Assembly: GCA_945609985.1 (NCBI GenBank)
Contig: CALYZQ010000009.1
Location: 1-43,679, forward strand
Length of the DNA: 43,679 nucleotides
Source of the DNA: an uncultured Lachnospiraceae bacterium
GTDB lineage: Bacteria; Bacillota; Clostridia; Lachnospirales; Lachnospiraceae
Direction: 5' to 3'
The stretch's first letter is position 1, and each line of letters starts with the position of its first letter. The notes beneath the pieces were generated by a model that saw only the letters and a list, made by a program, of their open reading frames with translations, had not been told where the DNA came from and searched no databases. The position numbers and the translations under genes are program-made. Positions 18,197 through 27,959 of this stretch are shown in pieces.

Positions 18197-18709
18197 ATGG
18201 CAGTTTTTACAAATATTCAGGAAAAATACATGAAGGAAGCCTTGAAGCAGGCAAAGAATGCATACGCCTTGGGCGAGGTGCCTATCGGATGTGTGATTGT
18301 GCATGAAGGAAAGATTATCGGTCGCGGCTACAACCGACGCAATACGGACAAGAATACGCTCTCTCATGCGGAGATTACCGCCATTCGCAAGGCCAGCAAA
18401 GTTATCGGCGACTGGCGTTTGGAGGAATGTACTCTCTATGTGACTCTGGAGCCCTGTCAGATGTGTGCAGGCGCCATTGTACAGGCCAGAATCCCTGAGG
18501 TGGTCATGGGCTGCATGAATCCCAAGGCAGGCTGCGCCGGTTCCATTTTAAACATATTAGAAATGCCCCAGTTTAACCATCAGGTGACGGTCAACCGGGG
18601 CATCTTGGAGGCAGAATGTTCTGAAATGCTAAAAACGTTCTTTGTGGAACTCAGAGAACGGAATAAACTGGAAAAGCTCGAAAAGCTAAAAGCTGATTCC
18701 TGTCAATAA
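18197..18709 (+). CDS. tadA: tRNA-specific adenosine deaminase
   Basis: 170 residues. It converts A34 to inosine in the wobble position of tRNA-Arg(ACG). The cytidine deaminase-fold zinc site is complete: His57 and catalytic Glu59 (HAE), and Cys87 and Cys90 (PCQMC). The length is standard, and an AAAGGAC SD precedes the ATG at 18197. The 3' end overlaps the convergent permease gene by 24 bases. It has a candidate promoter about 300 bases upstream with a long palindrome between. Confidence 0.96.
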   Translation: MAVFTNIQEKYMKEALKQAKNAYALGEVPIGCVIVHEGKIIGRGYNRRNTDKNTLSHAEITAIRKASKVIGDWRLEECTLYVTLEPCQMCAGAIVQARIPEVVMGCMNPKAGCAGSILNILEMPQFNHQVTVNRGILEAECSEMLKTFFVELRERNKLEKLEKLKADSCQ

Positions 18710-20671
18710 TATAAACAATATCATAATTCCCGAGCATACCGCAATGGTATTGATTCGGTTCTTGCAGAAGTTACTGATAGTCATCACTCCGCATCCCACC
18801 AGGAAGGTCAGAAACCCTCTGCCGATATACATAAACGTCAGGTATGTACCGATAGAAATATCCAGCAGAAAATGCCGCATGGAATTAATACTTTGCACTG
18901 CCGCATTCAAATTCATATATCCAAATACTTCCCCTATCTGCACAAATTGAATAATATGAATGGCTGTACTCATAACAAAAGCCATAATCGCAATAATCAG
19001 CACCTTATTCACAATCAGCTTCTTCCTGCCTTTATACAGGGTGTGAAGATACATCTTCATATGGGTGGTGCTCTCGTTTGCGATAATTCCCGAGAAAATA
19101 CCAATCATACCGATAAAGATGTACAGATGATTGCGTGTAGTGGTACTCTTGTCATGGTCAAGCAAGAGATAATAACTGTGTGTATCTATGATTTGAATGG
19201 TCTTACCTGTCCTCTTTGTGTATTCAAGACCATTTTCTACTTTTTCATACACGATATTAAGTCCCACCATCTCCTTCTCATGCTCTGCCAATTTCGCCTG
19301 CGTTTCTCCAATCTGCTTATCCACATACTGGGTAGTTCTGCCCTCCATGAGATATTTTTCTCTGGTTGCATAATATTTCTCCAAATTCTTTCTGCAGCCT
19401 TCCATCCACTTCAGAATTTTGTCGCGGGTAGCTGTAACCTCCTGCATCTTTGCCTCATTAATGTCCCCCCCAAAATCCTCGTACCAGTGCATCTCATAGG
19501 GATTTCTGGTATCCACATAGAAGGAATCCGTAGATGCGGAATAGGCCAGATAAAATACAATCAGACCAATCCAGATACCCTTTTGGGAAAGCAATACCTT
19601 TCTGCACTCCCAGAAGAAATTTGGCCATATGGACTTCTTTTTACTGAATGCTGCTATCAGCTTATCAATTTTTCTAAGGAAGGCAGGTGTCGACATGGGA
19701 TACCATTTGCGATTCTTAATAATAGTAACGACAGTAAATATCACAGCCAGCCCTACTACCAATACCGTGGCGGCAAGCCTGCTGTCCACAGCCTGTTCAA
19801 ACAAATTCAGATTATAATACCTTCCGTAATCCGTTCTGGCAAAAACATATGTGTACAGATTCATATACTTGAAAGCACACATTCTGTCCGTAGGCATAAT
19901 CAGTATGTACAGCAGATATTCCGCCACCAGCGTAAGTCCGAAAACAATAATGCTCAAGCTGGAAGAAATCAATGTTGTCAGCATATAAAAGAATACACAC
20001 AACAGAAATACGCCCACAAGCTTAGCAACAAGCTGTGTAAATAAATACTCCCCTATGGTAACTCTGCTCACATATTCCGAAAACTCCGAAATGGACTGTA
20101 TGGACCTGTCAAATCCCACATCTGCCTTTGACACCGTAATCATTAATAAGCTTCCGTACAACAAGGCATCGGACACCACCAGCCCCACAAACAAAATTAC
20201 CATTCTTTGCATCGCCAGTACAGCACGCCCTCTCGTGGTACTTCTCACCAGAAGATGCAGCCCCTTCTTGCGTTCCTGCAAAAAGCATAGAACAATGTAA
20301 ATTCCCGAAATCAGAAATAAAAAATCTACCAACGTAAATCGGAAAAAGCTCATAATCTCCTGATTATCGCCCTCGGTCAAGGTGATACCCTTCAACACCT
20401 CATAGTCCGCCTGTGTTTTTTTCAGATTTCTGTACACATAGGAATCCTCGTCCATAAATATGGATACCGAAAGCATGTCTGACGCATTCACAATCGTTTC
20501 ATCAATATGCTGATGATAGGTGTCTATATACTCCTTGTAGGTATCGCTCTCCATGGTGCTCGCCTTGTGTTCATTGTTCTGATACCCAAAGAACACAATA
20601 TTCACGCACATAAGCAATACCATTAGAAAAACTGTTTTTTTACTAATGAATATTCTCTTCGCTTCCCTCAT
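18686..20671 (-). CDS. ABC-2 type exporter permease, double unit
   Basis: 661 residues built as two similar halves, each with a first membrane helix, a soluble outer loop (about 30-105 and 370-490), and a group of about five helices. Each half has a short cytoplasmic motif after its second helix: RSTTRGR (143-149) in the first and a YKGRKK stretch in the second. The first half continues with VAEYLLY (249-255), NLYTY (271-275) and YYNLNLF (285-291), features of ABC-2 permeases common in Clostridia. It overlaps the ATPase gene by 29 bases and is the last gene of the lipoprotein operon. It should export, or extract from the membrane, an unknown substrate. The first half resembles the membrane part of the histidine kinase encoded at 28030-29859. 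Confidence 0.8.
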   Translation of the reverse strand: MREAKRIFISKKTVFLMVLLMCVNIVFFGYQNNEHKASTMESDTYKEYIDTYHQHIDETIVNASDMLSVSIFMDEDSYVYRNLKKTQADYEVLKGITLTEGDNQEIMSFFRFTLVDFLFLISGIYIVLCFLQERKKGLHLLVRSTTRGRAVLAMQRMVILFVGLVVSDALLYGSLLMITVSKADVGFDRSIQSISEFSEYVSRVTIGEYLFTQLVAKLVGVFLLCVFFYMLTTLISSSLSIIVFGLTLVAEYLLYILIMPTDRMCAFKYMNLYTYVFARTDYGRYYNLNLFEQAVDSRLAATVLVVGLAVIFTVVTIIKNRKWYPMSTPAFLRKIDKLIAAFSKKKSIWPNFFWECRKVLLSQKGIWIGLIVFYLAYSASTDSFYVDTRNPYEMHWYEDFGGDINEAKMQEVTATRDKILKWMEGCRKNLEKYYATREKYLMEGRTTQYVDKQIGETQAKLAEHEKEMVGLNIVYEKVENGLEYTKRTGKTIQIIDTHSYYLLLDHDKSTTTRNHLYIFIGMIGIFSGIIANESTTHMKMYLHTLYKGRKKLIVNKVLIIAIMAFVMSTAIHIIQFVQIGEVFGYMNLNAAVQSINSMRHFLLDISIGTYLTFMYIGRGFLTFLVGCGVMTISNFCKNRINTIAVCSGIMILFILLTGISF

Positions 20672-21440
20672 GCTTCTGCTCCCCGTATGCTTCCGAATGT
20701 TCTGTGTAGTACAGGTAAATATCCTCCAGTGTCATGTTGTCTGTTTCCACATCTCCCCTCCGGGCAAGCTCTCTCTTCACCTGCTCAATCAGCTGCTGCG
20801 GTGCTTCAAAGTGGCGCAGCTTACCCCGGCTTAAAAGCAATACCTTCTTTGCAATGCTCTCGATGTCTCCAAGCACATGAGTGGAAAGAATTACCGTACG
20901 ATTCTCACCCAACGACGCAATATAATTGCGCAACCGGATTCTCTCCGCGGGGTCAAGACCAGCAGTGGGTTCATCCAGGATGAGGATCTCAGGGTCATCC
21001 AGCATAGCTGCTGCCAGAAGCACTCTCTGCTTCATACCTCCCGAGAAGGAACCCAGCTTGTGATGAGCATCCTTGGACAGATTCACTACGCTCAAGAATT
21101 CTTCTGTCTGTTTTTTACAGCGGGCCGATTTCATCCCCTTTAAGGAACCGATGTAATGCAAAAAGTCCCTTGCCGTGAAATCATCATACATCCCCTGCAT
21201 CTGAGGCGTATACCCAATCTTTTTGCGATAGGCGCTGCCCATGGTGAGAATATCCTTGCCGTTATATAAAATACTTCCCTCTGTCCTTTTAATATTGTCT
21301 GTAATCAGATTCAGCATAGTGGATTTTCCTGCACCATTGGGACCCAGCAAACCGTAGATACCGGTTTCAAAGCTTGCATTCAGGTGATCCAGCGCCGTGA
21401 AATCACCATATTTTTTAGTCAGGTTTTTAAGTTCTAACAT
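20643..21440 (-). CDS. ABC transporter ATP-binding protein (ABC-2 exporter)
   Basis: 265 residues. Walker A GPNGAGKST (33-41), signature SGGMKQR (133-139), Walker B ILILDEPTAGLDP (152-164), and the switch His in STHVLGD. The YGLLGPNG and DIESIAKKVLLL blocks are typical of ATPases that drive ABC-2 exporters. The ATG follows directly on the TAA of the last lipoprotein gene (TAAATG), with no gap. It overlaps the permease gene, so all seven genes from 27927 to 18686 are almost certainly one transcript. Confidence 0.95.
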   Translation of the reverse strand: MLELKNLTKKYGDFTALDHLNASFETGIYGLLGPNGAGKSTMLNLITDNIKRTEGSILYNGKDILTMGSAYRKKIGYTPQMQGMYDDFTARDFLHYIGSLKGMKSARCKKQTEEFLSVVNLSKDAHHKLGSFSGGMKQRVLLAAAMLDDPEILILDEPTAGLDPAERIRLRNYIASLGENRTVILSTHVLGDIESIAKKVLLLSRGKLRHFEAPQQLIEQVKRELARRGDVETDNMTLEDIYLYYTEHSEAYGEQKHEGSEENIH

Positions 21441-22742
21441 TTATTCAAACTCCTTTACACTTGTAATGTGAATATCAATGGGATAGCACTCCTTAAAATT
21501 GGCATTTCCGGCTATAAAGTCTGCTTTACTGCACTCATACACCATAACAGAAGTTTGCATATAGACCATGTCATCTACAAAATGCAGGACGAAATACTCA
21601 TTATAACCTAAATATTTCTTTGGGCTGATTTTGACATCATTGACATAATTCCCTTCACCGTCCAGAATCGTTACTTCGACATAGTCAATTAATTTCTGTG
21701 TAGCATAACTTTCATGCTCGTAAATGTGGGTACTATAATCAAAATTAAAACCCTCCGGAACATACACGTATTCACCATCACAAAGCACATCACTCAAAGA
21801 ATAGCCAACTGACATTACACTCTTTGGACCATTTTCTGTTTCCAGAGTTTCCCAGAATCCCCGCCATGGCTCGGTATCGACCTGTGTGCTTTCTCCGGTA
21901 TCCCGTTTCCAAATATGTACTTCTCCCGCTCCCCTGATATAGTAAATGGTATTTTCATCATAGATAGCATAGTTTCCCTTGAAACCCTGTTTCAGCTCTA
22001 CTTTCTCCACAGAACCGTCTGCATAGCTGTATCGGTAAAGCTCCTTTTTATACTTCTGTGCCGAAACATAATACATATAGTCTCCATAACCACAGAATTT
22101 ACCGTTTTGTATTTTTAAATCCCCTTCCTTCTCTCCCAGATAAGTAACTTCACCTGTCTCCATATCATAGATAGCCGTTCCACTGATTCCAACCGACATG
22201 TTATCGGAATTCATAAGTACATACGGCAGAAATGCTTTGTTCCTATGTATGGTCATATTTTTAGTTATGATGGGACTCCTTCCCGGCATCAGACTTACAT
22301 TATCTATGGAGAAATAGGTTACCACCTCACTTAGGGAGGAACCATCCAAAGTTGCCTTCAAAAGCTTATATTCATAAGCAGTTTCTGTTTCTTCCACGAC
22401 ACTGATATACAGATTGCCGCTGTACATCGCTGTATCCATCACCTTATATTTATCCGATGTCGCTACACAAAACTCATCTCCCTCATGCCTGCACTCCGGC
22501 TTGTTACAAAGATACATATTTTTACCGTTTTTTACATCATAATAGTGCAGACTTAATTCATTAAAAGCACTCTGATTATAGTAAAAGCCTTTCTCTGTTT
22601 TCATGATGGGATTCATCAGGTAGCTTCTGCTATTCGCCTTAACAAAGTCCTCCGACACAAGCTTCTCTTCCCCACAGCCTGTAAAACATAAGCTCAGGCA
22701 AAGCAGAATACCTGCCATCCATCGTTTACTCAACCCTCTCAC
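21441..22742 (-). CDS. Paralogous lipoprotein 5 with C-x4-C-x-H-x5-C motif
   Basis: 433 residues, the fifth and last of the tandem set. GTG start with AAAGGAGG upstream; the start codon overlaps the preceding stop (GTGA). A lipoprotein signal ends in FTGC (Cys23). The conserved signature has Cys79, Cys84, His86 and Cys92 (LCNKPECRHEGDEFC). The rest is a run of beta-strand pairs with repeated YY or MYY, D-G-S and D-x-x-T-G turns, best read as a six- to seven-bladed beta-propeller on the outer face of the membrane. No catalytic motif is seen. Function unknown. Confidence 0.8.
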   Translation of the reverse strand: MRGLSKRWMAGILLCLSLCFTGCGEEKLVSEDFVKANSRSYLMNPIMKTEKGFYYNQSAFNELSLHYYDVKNGKNMYLCNKPECRHEGDEFCVATSDKYKVMDTAMYSGNLYISVVEETETAYEYKLLKATLDGSSLSEVVTYFSIDNVSLMPGRSPIITKNMTIHRNKAFLPYVLMNSDNMSVGISGTAIYDMETGEVTYLGEKEGDLKIQNGKFCGYGDYMYYVSAQKYKKELYRYSYADGSVEKVELKQGFKGNYAIYDENTIYYIRGAGEVHIWKRDTGESTQVDTEPWRGFWETLETENGPKSVMSVGYSLSDVLCDGEYVYVPEGFNFDYSTHIYEHESYATQKLIDYVEVTILDGEGNYVNDVKISPKKYLGYNEYFVLHFVDDMVYMQTSVMVYECSKADFIAGNANFKECYPIDIHITSVKEFE

Positions 22743-24058
22743 TGCTCCTCCTTTACACTGTGAATACCAATATCCAGAGGATACACTTCTTTGAAGCTGG
22801 CATTACCCGCAATAAAATCTTCTTTGCTACACTCATACACCATAAACGGTGTCTGCATATACACTGCATCCTCCAAAATATGAAGAGTAAAGCATTCGCT
22901 ATATCCCAGTAAATCCTCTGAGCTCACCTCCACATGATTTACATAATTGCCATCACAATCCAGCATGGTGACCTCAATATAATTTTTCTTTTCAGGCCCC
23001 TCATCATCGAAATGTGTAGGATCATACCCCTCAAACCGGGGAGCATTAAAGCCATTATTACTAAAGCCTTCCGGAATATACACATATTCACCGTCACTTA
23101 GAATACTATACAAATTCGTAAAATCCAGTACGATTGGCTGCATTCCTTCCGTAGTCATTATCTCAAAATTATATCCATTCCACTCCTTGGTATTAATACG
23201 CGTATTTTCCTTAGTTTCATGGTTATACTTAAAGAGCTCCTTTTGCGCCCTTATATAAAAAATTGTGTTCTCATCATAAAGGGCATACTCTCCTTTAAAG
23301 TTATTCTCTAAGTCCATCATCTCCACGGAGCCATCCGCATAGCTGTAACGGTATAGCTTGGTTTTAAATTTCTGGGCCGTAGCGAAATACATATAATCTC
23401 CACACCCCATAAAATTGAGGTCCTGTTCCTTAAGTCCTCTGTCCTTCTCTCCCAGATAAGTAAGCTCCCCTGTCGCCAAATCATAGATTGCCGTTCCGTT
23501 CATTCCAATCTCTGAATTGTTCCGGTTTCTCAGCTCGTAGGGAAGAAATACCTTATTGCGGTGAATTGTCAAAACCGGATACATCTTCCAATTACAAAAA
23601 GGCATTACATCCACACTATCCGCTTCAAAATAAGTCACAACCTCGCTTAAACTGCTTCCGTCCAAGGACGCTTTCAGTAACTTGTATTTGTAGGCGGTTT
23701 CCGTCTCTTCCACCGCCGCCACATACAAACTGCCACTGTACATTACAGTCTCCATTGCATAATATTTATCAGAAGTTGCCGCACAAAATTCATCCCCCTC
23801 ATGACGACATTCCGGCTTATTACACAAATACATGCTCTTACCATTTGCAGAATCATAATAATAGAGGCTCAGCTTCTCCATACCACCCTGACTATAATAA
23901 AATCCCTTGTCCGTCTTCATAATGGAATTCACTTCTATATTCCTGCTGTTTCCTCTTTGGAAGTCCTCCGACACAAGTTCTTCTTCCCCACAGCCTGTAA
24001 AACACATGGTTAGGCAAAGCAGAATAACTGCTATCACCCGTCTTCTTATTCCCTTCAC
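22739..24058 (-). CDS. Paralogous lipoprotein 4 with C-x4-C-x-H-x5-C motif
   Basis: 439 residues. GTG start overlapping the upstream TGA by four bases, with AAGGAG before it. Lipobox FTGC (Cys23), then the signature Cys79, Cys84, His86, Cys92. Its C-terminal half differs most in the loop around 300-345 (a PRFEGYDPTHFDDEGPEK stretch), the region where the five paralogs diverge. The conserved end VYECSKEDFIAGNASFKE is shared with the other copies. Predicted outer-surface beta-propeller of unknown ligand. Confidence 0.8.
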   Translation of the reverse strand: MKGIRRRVIAVILLCLTMCFTGCGEEELVSEDFQRGNSRNIEVNSIMKTDKGFYYSQGGMEKLSLYYYDSANGKSMYLCNKPECRHEGDEFCAATSDKYYAMETVMYSGSLYVAAVEETETAYKYKLLKASLDGSSLSEVVTYFEADSVDVMPFCNWKMYPVLTIHRNKVFLPYELRNRNNSEIGMNGTAIYDLATGELTYLGEKDRGLKEQDLNFMGCGDYMYFATAQKFKTKLYRYSYADGSVEMMDLENNFKGEYALYDENTIFYIRAQKELFKYNHETKENTRINTKEWNGYNFEIMTTEGMQPIVLDFTNLYSILSDGEYVYIPEGFSNNGFNAPRFEGYDPTHFDDEGPEKKNYIEVTMLDCDGNYVNHVEVSSEDLLGYSECFTLHILEDAVYMQTPFMVYECSKEDFIAGNASFKEVYPLDIGIHSVKEEQ

Positions 24059-25374
24059 TGCGCCTTCTCCTTCCTGCTGACAATATCAATATCCAGAGGA
24101 TATGCCTCCTTAAAGTTAGCATTTCCTGCTATGAAGTCTGCCTTGCTACATTCGTACACCATAACCGAGGTCTGCATATAAACCGCATCCTCCGTAAAAT
24201 GCAGGGTAAAGTATTCGTTATAGCCCAGAAGGTCCTTGGAGCTTACTCTGACCTCGTTTACATAATTGCCCTCGCTGTCCAAAATAGTTACTTCGATGTA
24301 GTCTTTCGTAATCTCCACACGTTCACCGGTTGCCTCAGAATCATAGTAAATGATGTACAAGGGATACGAATAACTGTCAAGAGAAAAATTCTCCGGAATA
24401 TACACATACTCACCATCGCTCAATATACTTTCAATGCGTGCATGTGTGTGCATCGCAATTCCCCCACCCTTTTCTTCCGGAATCTCAAGCATATATCCGT
24501 TCCATTCATCCGTTTTTACGGCTATATTTTCCTTTGTATCAAGCTTACGTATGAATAAATCTCCCTGACCTCTCACGTAAAAAATGGTATTGTCGTCATA
24601 GATAGCATATTTTCCCTTGAAGTTTCTTTCCAGTGCCACCTTCTCCACAGAACCGTCAGTGTAGCAGTAGCGGTAAAGCTCCGTTTTGTACTTCTGAGAA
24701 GTAACAAAATACATATATTCACCACAACCCATAAAATTGTTATCCCATCCTGCAAAAGCTTTATCTCCCAGATAGGTTACCTCACCCGTATCCATGTCAT
24801 AGATTGCCGTTCCGCAAATTCCAACTTCACTATTCACATCGTTGGTAAGTCTGTATGGTAAAAATGCCTTATTACGATGGATTGCCATCGCTCTGGACAT
24901 GTCACCATAAAGAATAGGATGAATGTCCACATTGTCAATCTCAAAATACGTCACTACTTCACTTAATGACGCTCCATCCAAGGATGCTCTAAGCAGCTTA
25001 TATACATAGGATGTCTCTGTCTCCTCTAATACATTGATATATATACTATCACCATACATAACAGCTCCCATGGTTCTATATTTATCAGATGTAGCTGCAC
25101 AAAATTCATTTCCATCATGACGACATTCCGGCTTATTGCAGAGAAACATATTTTTACCATTTTTCGAGTCATAATAATGTAGGCTTAATTCCTTAAAGGC
25201 ACCTTGACCGTAGTAAAAACCCTTATCTGTTTTCATAATGGGATTGACAAAAAAATTCCCGTAATTACCCCGCTCAAAATCCTCCGAGATAATTTTCTCC
25301 TCCCCGCAGCCCGCACATGAAAGGAGCAATGTTGCCGCAATAATACCAAATATGGCTCTCCCTAATCCTCTCAC
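24055..25374 (-). CDS. Paralogous lipoprotein 3 with C-x4-C-x-H-x5-C motif
   Basis: 439 residues. GTG start just after the upstream TAG (four bases between the two genes). Its signal peptide (IIAATLLLSCAGC) is almost identical to that of copy 2, which suggests a recent duplication or gene conversion. Signature Cys79, Cys84, His86, Cys92. Copies 3 and 5 share the same end VYECSKADFIAGNANFKE. Predicted lipid-anchored beta-propeller; ligand unknown. Confidence 0.8.
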   Translation of the reverse strand: MRGLGRAIFGIIAATLLLSCAGCGEEKIISEDFERGNYGNFFVNPIMKTDKGFYYGQGAFKELSLHYYDSKNGKNMFLCNKPECRHDGNEFCAATSDKYRTMGAVMYGDSIYINVLEETETSYVYKLLRASLDGASLSEVVTYFEIDNVDIHPILYGDMSRAMAIHRNKAFLPYRLTNDVNSEVGICGTAIYDMDTGEVTYLGDKAFAGWDNNFMGCGEYMYFVTSQKYKTELYRYCYTDGSVEKVALERNFKGKYAIYDDNTIFYVRGQGDLFIRKLDTKENIAVKTDEWNGYMLEIPEEKGGGIAMHTHARIESILSDGEYVYIPENFSLDSYSYPLYIIYYDSEATGERVEITKDYIEVTILDSEGNYVNEVRVSSKDLLGYNEYFTLHFTEDAVYMQTSVMVYECSKADFIAGNANFKEAYPLDIDIVSRKEKAQ

Positions 25375-25378
25375 TACT

Positions 25379-26638
25379 CTACCCCCCTATACTTAGCAAC
25401 CGGATGTCAATAGGATATACCTCTTTGAACTCAGGCTCCCCTGCCACAAAGTCCTCTCTGGTACATTCGTACATCATCTTTGGTGTCTGCATATAAATGG
25501 TTTCTCCGCAGAAATGCAGAAGAAAGCACTCGCGATAACCCAGCACATCCTTGGGGCTAAACCGAATTTCATTTACCAGGTTTCCTTCTCCATCCAAGAT
25601 ACTAATCTCCATAAAATCCAGATCACTTCCGTCTTCCATGCCTCCTATCCAAACAGAAGTAGTGGAAAAGCTTTTCAGAAATCCATTTTCTCCAATATAC
25701 AGGTATTTACCGTCACTAACCAAATCGCAAAATCCGCTTCGGGACGAACTGTTTTCTCCCGTCCTTATACCGTACCATTCCTCAACACTAACACTCGTAT
25801 TTTCTCCTGTTTTGGGATTATGAATGAACAGTTCAGAATTACCTCTCATAAAATAAATGGTATCGTCATCATAGATTGCATAATCACCTGTAAAATTGCG
25901 TTCCAACAAAAGCTCTTCCACGCTTCCGTCCGCATAGCTGTACCTGCACAGCCTCTTCTTATACTTTTCAGCGGTAACGAAATACATATAATCTCCATAA
26001 CCGCAAAAATTCGTTTTCTCCACCTTCAAGTCGCCTTCTTTATCGCCCAGATAGGTGACCTCTCCTGTCTCTAAGTCATAGATTGCCACTCCGTTATATC
26101 CAATCTGCTGATTATTGACATTTTTTACGACATACGGCAAAAATGCTTTATTCCTGTGAATTATCATGGGATTTGTATCCGGATTTATTTCTACCTTATT
26201 GACAGTCAGATAGGTTACCACTTCCTCCAACGAGCTTCCATCCAAGGATGCCCGGAGTAATTTGTACTCATAGGCACTATCTGTAGGCTCTATCACATTG
26301 ATATAAAGGCAGTTACTATAAAGGATAGTATCGAATACCATGTATTTTTCGGAAGTTGCCACGCAGAATTCATCACCCTCATGTCTGCACTCCGGCTTAT
26401 TGCACAGATACATGTTTTTGCCGTTTGCCGCGTCATAATAATGCAAGCTTAGCCAGCCATAGTCTCCTTGACTGTAATAGAACCCTGTATCTGTCTTCAT
26501 GACAGCATTTGCATACTTATGATGGCTGTTCCCCCTCTGATACTCCTCTGATATCAGCTTCTGCTCGCCACAGCCCGCACATGAAAGAAGTAATGTTGCC
26601 GCAATAATACCTGCAACGGCTCTCCCCTGTCTTCTCAT
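25379..26638 (-). CDS. Paralogous lipoprotein 2 with C-x4-C-x-H-x5-C motif
   Basis: 419 residues from the ATG at 26638, which overlaps the upstream TGA (ATGA) and has GGGAGG upstream. A longer frame from 26668 exists, but the ATG at 26638 puts the lipid Cys at 23 and the signature at Cys79/84/His86/Cys92, exactly as in copies 3-5, which supports it. Lipobox CAGC. The loop near 290-330 is shorter than in copies 3-5. The end reads MMYECTREDFVAGEPEFKE, shared in type with copy 1, so copies 1 and 2 form one subgroup and 3-5 another. Confidence 0.8.
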   Translation of the reverse strand: MRRQGRAVAGIIAATLLLSCAGCGEQKLISEEYQRGNSHHKYANAVMKTDTGFYYSQGDYGWLSLHYYDAANGKNMYLCNKPECRHEGDEFCVATSEKYMVFDTILYSNCLYINVIEPTDSAYEYKLLRASLDGSSLEEVVTYLTVNKVEINPDTNPMIIHRNKAFLPYVVKNVNNQQIGYNGVAIYDLETGEVTYLGDKEGDLKVEKTNFCGYGDYMYFVTAEKYKKRLCRYSYADGSVEELLLERNFTGDYAIYDDDTIYFMRGNSELFIHNPKTGENTSVSVEEWYGIRTGENSSSRSGFCDLVSDGKYLYIGENGFLKSFSTTSVWIGGMEDGSDLDFMEISILDGEGNLVNEIRFSPKDVLGYRECFLLHFCGETIYMQTPKMMYECTREDFVAGEPEFKEVYPIDIRLLSIGG

Positions 26639-27927
26639 TCTTCTACCTCCCTCATACTCGGCATCCAAATATCAATAGGATATACCTCCTCAAACTCGGG
26701 ATTTCCAGCCACAAAATCCTCCCTGGTACACTGATACATCATTTTCGGTGTCTGCATATAAATGATGTCTCCGCAGAAATGAAAACTGAAATAGTCACTA
26801 TATCCCAAGATTTCTTCCGTATTAAAGGCAAAAGAATTTACATGCTCGCCTTCCTTATCCAGCACATTAATCTCTACATATTTCAAACGCCCCTCTTCAT
26901 CGGGAATCCCGCCTATCCTAAACGGAATGGGAGAAAAACTGCTTATGGCTTTGTTCTCTGAAAGATAAAGATATTTGCCGTCACTTATCATATCCATAAT
27001 GCCCGTATCCGTCCAGCCCTTTCCTTCCCCAAGAGAAATTCCGTACCATCCCTGTCCTTTTATATCAATACTACGGTTTTCTTTTGTTTTCGGATTATAA
27101 ATATAAAGTTCTGCATTTCCTCTTTCGTAAAAAATTGCCTCTTCATCATAGATAGTGTATTTTCCCTTAAAATTACGTTCCAAAGGAAGCTCTTCCACAC
27201 TTCCGTCCGCATAGCTGTATCTGCACAGTCTCTTCTTATATTTTTCCGCATTGACATAATACATATAATCTCCGTAACCATAAAAGCTGTGCTGTGTGAT
27301 ATTTATATCTCCCTCTTTTTCACCCAAATAGGAAAGTTCCCCTGTTTCCAAATCATAGATTGCCGTGCCATTAAATCCCACCTGGTCATTATCCGAATTT
27401 CCCGCACTGTACCCGAGAAAAGCCTTATTTCTGTGAATGACCAAATCTTTAGTACTCACACCAATTCCCACATTGTTAATGCTGAGATACGTCACTACTT
27501 CACTCAAAGAGCTTCCATCCAAGGCTGCTTTCAAAAGCTTAAATTCATAGGAAGTCTCTGTCTCCTCTATCACATTGATATACAGTGCATTGCTGTAAAG
27601 CGTTGTTCCGGCTACGCTGTACTTATCAGAGGTCGCCGCACAAAATTCGTTTCCGTCATGCCTACACTCAGGTTTATTGCAAAGATACATGCTCTTAGCA
27701 TTTTTTTCATCATAATAATGTAAACTTAATCCTCTGAATCCGTTCTGACTATAATAATATCCCGTGTCTGTCTTCATCACGCCATTAGCTAACCCGTGCT
27801 GACTGTTTCCTATCTGATAGTCCTGTGAGATAATTTTCTCTTCCCCGCAGCCGGCAAGCCCCATCATCATGCACACTGCCAGCAATATCCCCCATATTTT
27901 CTTTGTTCTTCTTATTGTACCTTTCAC
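26635..27927 (-). CDS. Paralogous lipoprotein 1 with C-x4-C-x-H-x5-C motif (first gene of operon)
   Basis: 430 residues from the GTG at 27927, chosen because GAGGAGG lies nine bases upstream and because the other copies begin VKG or VRG in the same way. The ATG at 27948 is in frame but has no SD. Lipobox LAGC (Cys27); signature Cys82, Cys87, His89, Cys95. It is the first gene after the candidate LytTR-controlled promoter. Like the rest, it has a propeller-like series of strands and an MMYQCTREDFVAGNPEFEE end. Function unknown; position makes it the best-expressed member. Confidence 0.8.
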   Translation of the reverse strand: MKGTIRRTKKIWGILLAVCMMMGLAGCGEEKIISQDYQIGNSQHGLANGVMKTDTGYYYSQNGFRGLSLHYYDEKNAKSMYLCNKPECRHDGNEFCAATSDKYSVAGTTLYSNALYINVIEETETSYEFKLLKAALDGSSLSEVVTYLSINNVGIGVSTKDLVIHRNKAFLGYSAGNSDNDQVGFNGTAIYDLETGELSYLGEKEGDINITQHSFYGYGDYMYYVNAEKYKKRLCRYSYADGSVEELPLERNFKGKYTIYDEEAIFYERGNAELYIYNPKTKENRSIDIKGQGWYGISLGEGKGWTDTGIMDMISDGKYLYLSENKAISSFSPIPFRIGGIPDEEGRLKYVEINVLDKEGEHVNSFAFNTEEILGYSDYFSFHFCGDIIYMQTPKMMYQCTREDFVAGNPEFEEVYPIDIWMPSMREVEE

Positions 27928-27959
27928 GCTTCCGCCCTCCTCTTCCATTGTATATTCAA

